DNA of 64,000 nucleotides, from assembly GCF_900215655.1 (NCBI RefSeq), contig NZ_OBEN01000004.1:1-64000 (forward strand), given 5' to 3'. Of this stretch, positions 42,435-50,105 are shown piece by piece. Both the position numbers and the translations under genes were made by a program. How positions within the stretch are numbered: position 1 is the stretch's first letter; each line of letters starts with the position of its first letter. The notes under the pieces were generated by a model, which had not been told where the DNA came from, made no database searches, and saw only the letters and a program-made list of their open reading frames with translations. This stretch comes from Hydrogenobacter hydrogenophilus. GTDB taxonomy: Bacteria; Aquificota; Aquificia; Aquificales; Aquificaceae.

Positions 42435-43416
42435 GTTTGTAGGAACTATAATAGGCTCGGCTTTGGGAGATGCTATAGGCAAGTGCGTGGAGGAGATCAC
42501 CATAAAGGAAGTCTATGACTTTTATGGTGGTCCAGTAGAAGGTTTTGTGGAACCTCATCCTCTTAGTCCTGCATACGGATCTGCACCGCAGGAAGTGTCT
42601 GATGAAACAACAATAACCCTTATACTTCTTGAAAGCATAGTGAGCAAAAAGGCAATAGATCCCTATGACTTTTACAACAGACTGCTTGCTTGGAGGCAGG
42701 ACGAAAAAAGCCATAGATACCCTGACCCTGCCTTACTAACAGCTCTTGACCTTCTGTCTTCTGGTATATCTCTTGAAAATGCTGGTTTTGTATCTGCAAG
42801 CGTTGAAGGTATTTTGAGATGCATCGCAGTTGGAATGTTCCACTTTTATGAACCTACGATAGCTTCTGAGGGGGCAAGGCTCGTTTCCATAATGACCCAC
42901 AGAAGTCCAGAGGTTTACGATGCGAGTTCCATGCTTGCAGTTTTTATATCCTACCTTCTTAAAGGGGATCATGACCTTAGGGATCTCTCGCAGAGGTTAA
43001 AGCTTCTGGAAACGCTTGGGTCATTTGCGAAATATAAAAAACATAAATCTTACATAGATAAAGTGAAGGAACTCCTTGAGTGTGGAGCAACGCTGGAAGA
43101 AGCCATTTACAGCATAGGCAACTCCACTTATGTCTTTGAAGCCTTTCCCATATCCCTCTTTATTTTCCTCTCCCACATAGAACATCCCATGAGTGCCTTT
43201 TGGTCTGCGGTAAACTCCTACGGAGAGTTTGGAGGCGATACGGATGCCATAGGATACTTAGTAGGTGCTTATATAGGCGCTTATTGGGGGGAAAGCGTCT
43301 TCCCACCATACCTTGTTGAAAACTTAGAAAATTCAGGTTATTATATTTCTTTAGCACAGAGGCTCTACGGCATAGTAGAAGAACACATAGAAAGGAGGTT
43401 AGAAGATGCCCTATAA
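42415..43416 (+). CDS. ADP-ribosylglycohydrolase family protein (DraG-like)
   Basis: The 333-residue protein has the metal-binding marks of DraG-type ADP-ribosyl hydrolases: GTIIGSALGDAIGKCVEE, VSDETTITLILLE (S-D-x-T), and SYGEFGGDTDAIGYLVGAY (GGDTDAIG). Such enzymes remove ADP-ribose from proteins or nucleic acids. No ADP-ribosyltransferase gene is in the window, so the partner is unknown. It is coupled to topA upstream and hfq downstream by overlaps. Confidence 0.82.
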   Translation: MSTLKSKFVGTIIGSALGDAIGKCVEEITIKEVYDFYGGPVEGFVEPHPLSPAYGSAPQEVSDETTITLILLESIVSKKAIDPYDFYNRLLAWRQDEKSHRYPDPALLTALDLLSSGISLENAGFVSASVEGILRCIAVGMFHFYEPTIASEGARLVSIMTHRSPEVYDASSMLAVFISYLLKGDHDLRDLSQRLKLLETLGSFAKYKKHKSYIDKVKELLECGATLEEAIYSIGNSTYVFEAFPISLFIFLSHIEHPMSAFWSAVNSYGEFGGDTDAIGYLVGAYIGAYWGESVFPPYLVENLENSGYYISLAQRLYGIVEEHIERRLEDAL

Positions 43417-43648
43417 GTTGCAGGAGAGCTTTTTAAACACCGCAAGGAAGAGAAGGGTAAAGGTGACCATATACCTTGTGAATGGAGTTAGACTTCAAGG
43501 TAGGGTAAGATCCTTTGATCTGTATACTATACTTATAGAAGATGGGAGGCAACAGACCCTTGTTTATAAACACGCCATAACCACGATAATACCTGCAGAA
43601 AAGCTTGAGATAGAGTTTGAAGAAGAGGGTGTGCCTGGGGCTGTGTAA
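43406..43648 (+). CDS. hfq: RNA-binding protein Hfq
   Basis: Hfq is the ring-shaped chaperone for small RNAs. The 80-residue protein matches family motifs: LQESFLNTARKRRVKVTIYL (Sm1), GVRLQGRVRSFDLYTILIE, and the Sm2 signature VYKHAITTIIP. Residues Gln at position 6, Tyr/Phe in the uridine pocket and the YKHA loop are in place; the C-terminal tail is short and acidic. A strong AAAGGAGG site precedes the ATG inside the draG-like gene. Confidence 0.92.
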   Translation: MPYKLQESFLNTARKRRVKVTIYLVNGVRLQGRVRSFDLYTILIEDGRQQTLVYKHAITTIIPAEKLEIEFEEEGVPGAV

Positions 43649-43660
43649 AGCCCCACTCTT
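43637..43660 (+). terminator. Hairpin at the end of hfq
   Basis: GGGGCT (43637-43642) pairs with AGCCCC (43649-43654); the hfq stop codon is in the loop. The following T run is weak (ACTCTT), and the next gene is convergent, so it may serve both strands poorly. Confidence 0.45.
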
Positions 43661-43991
43661 AAAACATACCGGGAGGTTTGCCTTTTGAAACTACAAGCCT
43701 TTCTACGGGTTGATCTTTCTTAAGATGGCTATTGACTATTTCTTCCACATCTTCTAATCTAACATTCCCGTACCACACACCTTCTGGGTAAACCACCATA
43801 GTGGGTCCCATTCCACAGGGACCAAGACAGCCTGTAGGTGTTACTACCACGCTCATAAATAGCTCTGGGTCCATCTGCAGTTTTTCCATGAATTTTTGGT
43901 AAATATCTCTGCTTCCTTTCTCTGCGCAAGAACCCATAGGATGCCCTGGTGGCCTTTGGTTTACGCATATAAAGACGTGCTTAAAATTCAT
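43659..43991 (-). CDS. Thioredoxin-like [2Fe-2S] ferredoxin
   Basis: The 110-residue protein matches the thioredoxin-fold [2Fe-2S] ferredoxin of Aquifex aeolicus (known as Fd4) in length and motif order: FKHVFICVNQRPPGHPMGSC at the start, TPTGCLGPCGMGP in the middle and LVVSKGKPPGMF at the end. Four cysteines (one in FICV, one in GSC and two in GCLGPC) ligate the cluster. Its electron partner is unknown. AGGAGGT five bases before the ATG at 43991 supports this start over the longer frame from 44069. Confidence 0.88.
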   Translation of the reverse strand: MNFKHVFICVNQRPPGHPMGSCAEKGSRDIYQKFMEKLQMDPELFMSVVVTPTGCLGPCGMGPTMVVYPEGVWYGNVRLEDVEEIVNSHLKKDQPVERLVVSKGKPPGMF

Positions 43992-44068
43992 TACATACCT
44001 CCTGTAGCTTTTTGTTAAGTATTTTAGCAGATGCTCAGAAGTTCCCATTATGAGATACATCATGACCA

Positions 44069-44833
44069 TTAGAGCACATCATAAAAACCTCTTTTGAGAA
44101 GTTTGTAAACAAGCGCACCTAAAACTAAGGATACACAAGATATTATCAAGGAAATGATAAACAGTTTTAGGTCTATATAACCTTTCAACAATGAGGTTTG
44201 GACATTCCTGAGCATATAAAAAAGTGGGTTAAAAAGGAGAAAGGGTTTGAGAGGCTCAGGCACATAAGAAACGGGGTATATGATGGGTAGAGAGTAAAAG
44301 ACAAAACTTAGGAGGGTTGAAACTATCTGAGAGATGTCTCTTACATACACACACAGACTTCCCAAAATAAGAGTTAAGCCAGCAACAAAGCAAAGTTCCA
44401 CCATGAGCACTGGAATTAGCGGTATTAGGTGAGTCAGACTTTGCGGGAAGTCCTTGAGTAAAAGGGCGTACCCCAGAGAAACAAAGGTGTATATGAAACC
44501 TGTTATGGTGGAAGCAAGCACAAAAAGGTATGGTGGTACGGCGGTCTTCTTTAGCAGGTAAGCGTTGTCTGTTATAGAGTTCATACCCCTGATTAAAGAC
44601 TGGCTGAAACCATTCCAAAAGGCAAGTCCCGTGAGAAGATAAACTGTATAGCTTGCACCCTCTGTAGCATCAATAGGAAACCTTGCTCTCACTATATGTT
44701 GAAATATAAGGTAAAAAATTCCTGTCATGAGAAGAGGGTTTAAAAACATCCACAAAGTACCAAACATAGACCCTGCAAAAGACATTTTTATGTCTCTTTT
44801 CACAAGCTGGTACAAAAGGTAATAGTTATGCAT
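44069..44833 (-). CDS. ABC-2 type polysaccharide/polyol export permease
   Basis: The 254-residue integral membrane protein has six predicted helices and the ABC-2 pattern of KpsM/Wzm/TagG permeases: LVKRDIKMSFAGSMFGTLWM at the N-terminus (amphipathic helix and first helix), LLKKTAVPPYLFVLA, and FNPLFYMLRNVQTSLLKG near the end. It should export a surface glycan with an ATPase partner, but no such gene is next to it. The ATG at 44833 is chosen by the family N-terminus. A TATAAT on this strand lies about 22 bases upstream. Confidence 0.75.
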   Translation of the reverse strand: MHNYYLLYQLVKRDIKMSFAGSMFGTLWMFLNPLLMTGIFYLIFQHIVRARFPIDATEGASYTVYLLTGLAFWNGFSQSLIRGMNSITDNAYLLKKTAVPPYLFVLASTITGFIYTFVSLGYALLLKDFPQSLTHLIPLIPVLMVELCFVAGLTLILGSLCVYVRDISQIVSTLLSFVFYSLPIIYPVSYVPEPLKPFLLFNPLFYMLRNVQTSLLKGYIDLKLFIISLIISCVSLVLGALVYKLLKRGFYDVL

Positions 44834-44868
44834 TCCAGAACACAAGGTCAAAATTATAATGCGCTCTC

Positions 44869-44901
44869 TTGACTTTTAGTTAATTGAGAATTATTATCAT
44901 T
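44869..44901 (+). promoter_or_regulatory. Promoter of leuA with overlapping Fur-like box
   Basis: TTGACT (44869-44874) and TATTAT (44892-44897) are 17 bp apart. GAGAATTATTATCATT (44886-44901), which covers the -10, agrees with the first 16 bases of the classical Fur consensus at 13 positions. AAAGGAGGT follows before the ATG at 44919. Confidence 0.5.
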
Positions 44902-44918
44902 AAAGGAGGTTTCCGTGT

Positions 44919-46478
44919 ATGGATAAAGTGTACATATTTGACACTACTTTAAGGGACGGAGAGCAGGCACCGGGCTTTTCCATGACTGCTGACGAAAAAC
45001 TTCAGATGGCACATCAGCTTGCAAAACTCGGTGTGGATATCATAGAAGCGGGCTTTGCAGCAGCATCCAAAGGGGACTTTGATAGTGTTAGGCTTATAGC
45101 TTTGGAGGTAGATGGTCCTGTTATATGCTCCTTAGCAAGAGCTTTGGAAAAGGACATAGAGCTTGCAGGAGAAGCTTTAAAACCAGCAAAAAGAAAGAGG
45201 ATACACACTTTTATAGCCACCTCAGAAATACACATGAAATACAAACTGCGCATGTCTCCTGAGGAGGTTCTTGAGAGAACAAAAAAAGCTGTGGAATTTG
45301 CAAGAAAGTTTACCGATGATGTGGAGTTCTCATGTGAAGATGCTACAAGAAGTCAGAGGGAATTCCTTTATAAGGTTATAGAGACTGCCATAAAGGCGGG
45401 TGCTACCGTGATAAACATACCTGACACTGTAGGATACGCACTGCCAGAGGAGTTTGCCCAACTTATAGAGGACATAAAGAATAATGTTCCCAACATAGAT
45501 AAAGCCATCATAAGCGTACACTGTCATGATGACCTTGGTATGGCTGTTGCTAACTCTCTTATGGCGGTAAAGCATGGCGCAAGGCAGGTGGAATGCACCA
45601 TAAACGGTATAGGAGAAAGAGCGGGCAACGCTGCTCTTGAAGAGATAGTCATGGCAATAAAGGTGCGTAAAGATTTCTTTGGTGATCTTTACACAGAAAT
45701 AAACACAAAGGAGATATACAAAACTAGCAGACTACTTTGTAGGATAACAGGGTCTTTTGTACAGCCTAACAAGGCGGTAGTAGGAGACAACGCCTTTGCT
45801 CACGAATCTGGTATACATCAGCACGGAGTTCTTGCAAACCCCCTCACTTACGAGATAATGAGTCCAGAAGATGTGGGCTTTCCTTCGACAAGGATCATAT
45901 TAGGTAAGCATTCGGGAAGGCACGCACTCAAGCGCAGATTGAGTCAGCTGGGTTTTCAACTGAGCGACCAAGATATAGAGAGGGTTTTTGAAAAGTTTAA
46001 GGCTCTTGCGGACAAGAAAAAAGAAGTTTACGATGAAGATTTGGAATCTCTCATATACGAAGAGTTTATGAAAGTTGAGGAAGAAGAGCCTATAAAGATA
46101 AAACACTATCAGGTACAAACAGGAGAAAACCTTCTTCCTACAGCTACTGTGGTGCTTAGCTTTAACGGTGAAGAAAGAACCGCAACCTCTACGGGAAACG
46201 GTCCTGTGGATGCGGTAATAAAAGCAATACAAAAAGCCCTTGGCATAGAACCCAAGCTGTTGGACTTTTCCATAAAGGCACTTACTCCAAACACGGATGC
46301 TCAAGCGGAAGCTCGCTTGGTAGTAGAACTTGACAATGTGAAAGCTTCTGGCAGAGGAGTGGATACAGACATCATCAAAGCAAGCGTAAACGGCTTTGTA
46401 GATGCTCTAAATAGAGCCATTATGAGAAAAAATTACATAATTTCCAAGGAGAAAATAAGAGAAGAAGGAACTGTATAA
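44919..46478 (+). CDS. leuA: 2-isopropylmalate synthase
   Basis: LeuA condenses acetyl-CoA with 2-ketoisovalerate, the first committed step to leucine. The 519-residue protein has the DRE-TIM barrel (IFDTTLRDGEQAPGFSMT, metal ligands SVHCHDDLGMAVANSLMAVK and ECTINGIGERAGNAALEE), a linker and a C-terminal regulatory domain (residues about 390-505) that normally senses leucine. It fits true LeuA rather than homocitrate or citramalate synthase by length and by HESGIHQHGVL. The TATAAT of the next gene overlaps its stop codon. Confidence 0.9.
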   Translation: MDKVYIFDTTLRDGEQAPGFSMTADEKLQMAHQLAKLGVDIIEAGFAAASKGDFDSVRLIALEVDGPVICSLARALEKDIELAGEALKPAKRKRIHTFIATSEIHMKYKLRMSPEEVLERTKKAVEFARKFTDDVEFSCEDATRSQREFLYKVIETAIKAGATVINIPDTVGYALPEEFAQLIEDIKNNVPNIDKAIISVHCHDDLGMAVANSLMAVKHGARQVECTINGIGERAGNAALEEIVMAIKVRKDFFGDLYTEINTKEIYKTSRLLCRITGSFVQPNKAVVGDNAFAHESGIHQHGVLANPLTYEIMSPEDVGFPSTRIILGKHSGRHALKRRLSQLGFQLSDQDIERVFEKFKALADKKKEVYDEDLESLIYEEFMKVEEEEPIKIKHYQVQTGENLLPTATVVLSFNGEERTATSTGNGPVDAVIKAIQKALGIEPKLLDFSIKALTPNTDAQAEARLVVELDNVKASGRGVDTDIIKASVNGFVDALNRAIMRKNYIISKEKIREEGTV

Positions 46479-46479
46479 T
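46474..46479 (+). promoter_or_regulatory. -10 box seven bases before the DUF1232 gene
   Basis: A perfect TATAAT overlaps the leuA stop codon and lies seven bases before the ATG at 46487. There is no Shine-Dalgarno site. Confidence 0.5.
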
Positions 46480-46486
46480 AGTAATT

Positions 46487-46864
46487 ATGCAGGACCCAAA
46501 GAAGGAAAAAACACTTCAAAGATACTACAAACCTGTGCAGATAAGTGAACTTAGAAAGCTCTTTTTTGAAAAACTTTCTTCTGTACCACCTACTATGGAG
46601 TATGTGAGAAATCTTATCCTGGATACTAAGCTTTTGTTTAGAATTCTTAGTGATCCCAACTTTGACCTGCAGGAATCTGCAAGAAGAGACTTTACTTCTG
46701 CCCTTCTTTACTTTATAGAAAACAAGGACTCCATCCCTGACTGGATACCACTGATAGGTTTATGGGACGACTACAAACTCGTAAGGTACGTGAAAGAGAA
46801 GCACAAGAAAGAGATAGAAAGGTACTTCTCCCAGGTCAGATATTTTGTGGCTAACTACTTCTGA
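46487..46864 (+). CDS. DUF1232 (YkvA-like) protein
   Basis: The 125-residue protein carries the DUF1232 core ALLYFIENKDSIPDWIPLIG followed by LWDDYKLV, in the usual form of a hydrophobic hairpin with an IPD/WIP turn and an acidic pair. The flanking ends are basic. YkvA-like proteins are small membrane-associated proteins of unknown function. It overlaps the start of the DppB-like permease gene at one base, so both are coupled. Confidence 0.7.
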   Translation: MQDPKKEKTLQRYYKPVQISELRKLFFEKLSSVPPTMEYVRNLILDTKLLFRILSDPNFDLQESARRDFTSALLYFIENKDSIPDWIPLIGLWDDYKLVRYVKEKHKKEIERYFSQVRYFVANYF

Positions 46865-47841
46865 TGGTAAGGTTTCTTTTTGTAAGGCTTTTGCAGTCAG
46901 TCATTACCCTTTTGGGTGTCACTTTCCTTTCCTTTCTTATCATAAAGATGGCACCAGGAGATTACTTGGATCAGCTTAGGCTTAATCCACAGATATCGCC
47001 AGAGACCATAGAGCTTCTCAAAAAACAGTACGGTTTGGACAAGCCCCTGTCAGTTCAGTACCTCAAGTGGCTCAAATCCGCAATAACCTTTGATTTGGGA
47101 TACTCCTTCCAGTACCACGCGCCTGTGTTAGAGCTCATAAAAGAAAGGATAGGTAATACTTTACTGCTGACGCTTAGTTCTGCGATAATCTCTTGGTTTT
47201 TTGCCCTTACTCTTGGCTTTCTGGCAGGTTTTAGGGAAGGCACTTGGATAGATAGGCTTATAAAGGCATACGCTTACACCTTTATGTCCTTTCCCTCTTT
47301 CTTCCTGGCTTTTATACTTCTATTAATAGTGTCCAAGACGGGAATTCTTCCTGTTGGTGGTATGCACAGTGCTGGGTTTGAGCGTATGAGTCTTTCCGAG
47401 AGAACTTTGGATCTTTTGAAACACATGGTTGTACCTGTTCTTACATTAAGTTTGGTTTCAACTGCAAGCATGGTAAGACTAGTGAGAAGCAGTGTGATAG
47501 AAGTACTAAGCAGTCCCATGGTGCTCTTTTTGAAGGCAAAGGGATTACCCAAAAAGGTTATGATAAAGCACGTCTTTAAGAATGTGATGAACCCATTTAC
47601 TACGCTGATAGGTTATGAGATTGCAGGACTTCTTTCGGGTGCGGCACTTATAGAGATAATAGTGGGTTGGCCAGGTCTTGGAACTCTTATGCTTGATGCG
47701 GTTTTGTCTCAAGACCTTTTTTTAGTGATGGGAGGACTGTACATAGGAACCATTATGCTACTGCTTGGAAACCTCATAGCAGACATACTCCTTGCTGTGT
47801 TGGATCCTCGCATAAGAGAAAGAGAATTAATAAGCAAATAA
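46864..47841 (+). CDS. Peptide/nickel ABC transporter permease, DppB/OppB-like
   Basis: The 325-residue permease has six helices and the family marks: RLLQSVITLLGVTFLSFLII at the N-terminus, KMAPGDYLDQ, LKKQYGLDKPLSVQYLKWL, and the EAA-type loop FLKAKGLPKKVMIKHVFKN, which contacts the ATPase. Dpp/Opp systems need a second permease (DppC), two ATPases and a binding protein; none adjoins it, so the rest must be elsewhere. The substrate (peptide, nickel, sugar) is open. Confidence 0.8.
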   Translation: MVRFLFVRLLQSVITLLGVTFLSFLIIKMAPGDYLDQLRLNPQISPETIELLKKQYGLDKPLSVQYLKWLKSAITFDLGYSFQYHAPVLELIKERIGNTLLLTLSSAIISWFFALTLGFLAGFREGTWIDRLIKAYAYTFMSFPSFFLAFILLLIVSKTGILPVGGMHSAGFERMSLSERTLDLLKHMVVPVLTLSLVSTASMVRLVRSSVIEVLSSPMVLFLKAKGLPKKVMIKHVFKNVMNPFTTLIGYEIAGLLSGAALIEIIVGWPGLGTLMLDAVLSQDLFLVMGGLYIGTIMLLLGNLIADILLAVLDPRIRERELISK

Positions 47842-47867
47842 TTAATAAAAAATTTATGTGTTTCTGC

Positions 47868-47873
47868 TACAAT
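47868..47873 (+). promoter_or_regulatory. -10 box eight bases before the RND efflux operon
   Basis: TACAAT lies eight bases before the ATG at 47882. There is no Shine-Dalgarno site, in line with a leaderless start for the whole efflux operon. Confidence 0.45.
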
Positions 47874-47881
47874 CCTGCTTC

Positions 47882-49090
47882 ATGAAGTTTATTTTTGTCC
47901 TTCTTTTTGTGAGCTTTGCTTTTTCGGAAGAGATAAGTCTCTTTAAGGCAATAAAACTACTCAGAGATAAAAACTATGACTTTAAGATATCCCTTTACGA
48001 AATTAAAAAGAGTGAAGGTGCGTATTTACAGGCTGGATTGTTCCAAAATCCTACCCTTTCGGTAAATTACACAGGCCTTAACTTTGGGAAGAATATCCTT
48101 TACGATACGGGAAACACATTGCTTTCTGCGAGGATAGATCAACCTATAGAGCTTGGCGGAAAAAGGGAATACAGGAAGCTTTCTGCCATGTATCAGCTAA
48201 GATCCGTAGGCTACCAAAGTGAAGACCTTCTTAGAACCTTGAGCCTGGGTTTGGTATCCGCTTACTTTCAAGCACTCTCCGATAGGGCTTACCTTGAGTA
48301 CATAAAGCAGGACATGGACGAGTTTGAGAAGATATTAAAAATACAGGAACAGAAACAGAAGTTAGGTTTTTTAAGCTTGATAGAGCTTATAAAACTCCAG
48401 CTATATAAAACTGAACTTGAAAAAGCCCTAACCCAGGCAATGAGCAACTACAAAAAGGACTTAAAGGACTTTAGCTTCTATTTAGGTGGTGAAGATTACG
48501 AGCCAACAGATGTAAAGGATATCTCCAAGGAAGCCAACTTGGAAGAACTCATACAAAGAGCTCTAAAAGAGCGAGAAAGTCTAAAGGCTCTAAAAGAACA
48601 ACTAAGGTCTGTGGATTACCAAATAAGACTTTTGAAGGCTTACTCCATTCCAGACATTTCTGTAGGTGTGGAGTATGACGCCTTTGGTGTGAAATACAAG
48701 CCGGGGTTGGGTTTTGGTGTTTCGGTAAGCCTTCCCCTATTTGACCGCAGGCAGGGAGACCTTCTGACGGCTATGGCTTTAAGAGAACAGATCCTTACTT
48801 CCATAAAACGCGAAGAAGGAAGGATAAGAAAAGAACTTTCTCAAGCCTATGAGGACTACATAGCTAACAAAAAGATATATAACAACTATACGGAAAAAAA
48901 ACAGCTTATGGACGAGCTGTTAGAGAGGACAAAGAAAGCATACCTACTGGGAGGTATATCTACCCTTGACTTTTTAGATACTCTGCGCACATACAGAGCC
49001 TTTATGAACGCCTTTTTTCAGGCTCGTTATCAATACCTGCAAAGCTACTACACTTTAGAAATCTTGGGAGTCGGGAATTATGAAGGTTAA
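47882..49090 (+). CDS. TolC-family outer membrane efflux protein
   Basis: The 402-residue protein has a signal peptide (MKFIFVLLFVSFAFS) and two repeats of the outer membrane efflux domain, with long helices separated by short strands: FQNPTLSVNYTGLNFG, RIDQPIELGGKREYRKL, and GVSVSLPLFDRRQGDLLTAM. It is the outer membrane channel of the tripartite pump encoded with the next two genes, as CusC/CzcC. The start at 47882 gives the signal peptide; the longer frame adds no sensible residues. It overlaps the adaptor gene by 11 bases. Confidence 0.82.
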   Translation: MKFIFVLLFVSFAFSEEISLFKAIKLLRDKNYDFKISLYEIKKSEGAYLQAGLFQNPTLSVNYTGLNFGKNILYDTGNTLLSARIDQPIELGGKREYRKLSAMYQLRSVGYQSEDLLRTLSLGLVSAYFQALSDRAYLEYIKQDMDEFEKILKIQEQKQKLGFLSLIELIKLQLYKTELEKALTQAMSNYKKDLKDFSFYLGGEDYEPTDVKDISKEANLEELIQRALKERESLKALKEQLRSVDYQIRLLKAYSIPDISVGVEYDAFGVKYKPGLGFGVSVSLPLFDRRQGDLLTAMALREQILTSIKREEGRIRKELSQAYEDYIANKKIYNNYTEKKQLMDELLERTKKAYLLGGISTLDFLDTLRTYRAFMNAFFQARYQYLQSYYTLEILGVGNYEG

Positions 49091-50105
49091 GTTTTTAATG
49101 TTTGGTCTGGTACTTGTATTTGCATGCGGTAAAAAGGAAGAGAAAATACCAGAAAAGGAAAGAACTCAAAACATTCAAACCCTTCAGGTGGCTGTTCAAA
49201 GGGTAGAAGATTTCATAGAAGCTACAGGTAGTATACAGCCTGATAAGGAAGGTGTGGTAAAAATAACATCGCGTCTACCGGGTGTAGTGCAAAGCATAAA
49301 AGTGCAGGTGGGAGATAGGGTAAAAAAGGGTCAGCTTCTTGCAGTGGTAAAAGCTCCGGACGCAACAGACCTTTATTCTCAAAAAGTCTCTCTTACCGTA
49401 CAGTTAGCACAGGCAAAAAGACTTTATGAACTAAAGCAAAAACTCTACGAAGTTGGAGCCATACCCAAAAGCGAACTCATGGATGCAGAAACTAACTATA
49501 AGGTCATAAAAGCCCAGCTGGAAGGTGTAGAACAAAAGTTAAAACTGTTAGGTGGTGGTATGGGTGTAAGCATGGTAAGATCTCCCATAGATGGTGTCGT
49601 TTATCAGATAAATGCTCATGTAGGCGATAGCGTAGACACATCTACGGAAATACTGAGCATTGCAGACCCTAAAAAGGTTGTAGTAGTTGCACAGCTTCAT
49701 GACAGGGATGCGTTTAAGATTAAAAAGGGAGATGCTGTTGAGTTTAACATAAGCACTTATCCAGATAAGAACTTCAAAGGCTTGGTAAAGTATGTAAGTG
49801 ATGTTGTAGACCCAGAAACGCGCACAGTAAAGGTTTACATAGATCCTTTGGAGAAAGAACCTTTCAAGATAAATATGTTTTTCAACATGAAAGTTTTTAC
49901 AGGAGAAAAGCGATATGCGGTTTTACCAAAAAGGGCTCTTTTATACCAAGATGGTAAGTTCTATGTCTACCTTTTGGAAGGCAAAAATGTAGAGAAAAGA
50001 GAAGTACTTTTTGTAAAAGAGTTGGAAGATGGTAATGTAGCCTTAGAAGGCTTAAAAGAAGGACAGAAAGTGCTTGCAAATCCTATGAGAGAGGTATCAC
50101 CTTGA
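49080..50105 (+). CDS. RND efflux membrane fusion lipoprotein
   Basis: The 341-residue periplasmic adaptor has a lipoprotein signal with lipobox VFAC, lipoyl halves (RLPGVVQSIKVQVGDRVKKG and VRSPIDGVVYQINAHVGDS), a short helical hairpin and beta-barrel plus membrane-proximal domains. It bridges the RND pump and the TolC-type channel. The short hairpin is typical of CusB/CzcB-like adaptors. It overlaps both neighbours (11 and 4 bases). No His/Met-rich metal-binding tail is seen. Confidence 0.82.
   Translation: MKVKFLMFGLVLVFACGKKEEKIPEKERTQNIQTLQVAVQRVEDFIEATGSIQPDKEGVVKITSRLPGVVQSIKVQVGDRVKKGQLLAVVKAPDATDLYSQKVSLTVQLAQAKRLYELKQKLYEVGAIPKSELMDAETNYKVIKAQLEGVEQKLKLLGGGMGVSMVRSPIDGVVYQINAHVGDSVDTSTEILSIADPKKVVVVAQLHDRDAFKIKKGDAVEFNISTYPDKNFKGLVKYVSDVVDPETRTVKVYIDPLEKEPFKINMFFNMKVFTGEKRYAVLPKRALLYQDGKFYVYLLEGKNVEKREVLFVKELEDGNVALEGLKEGQKVLANPMREVSP

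Noticed and set aside
43992-44069. A longer N-terminus for the thioredoxin-like ferredoxin
   Set aside because: The extra 26 residues do not occur in the Aquifex protein, and the strong ribosome binding site directly precedes the ATG at 43991.
44834-44851. A start further upstream for the ABC-2 permease
   Set aside because: The six extra residues begin with a non-ATG codon and are not similar to the family N-terminus; the ATG at 44833 fits better.
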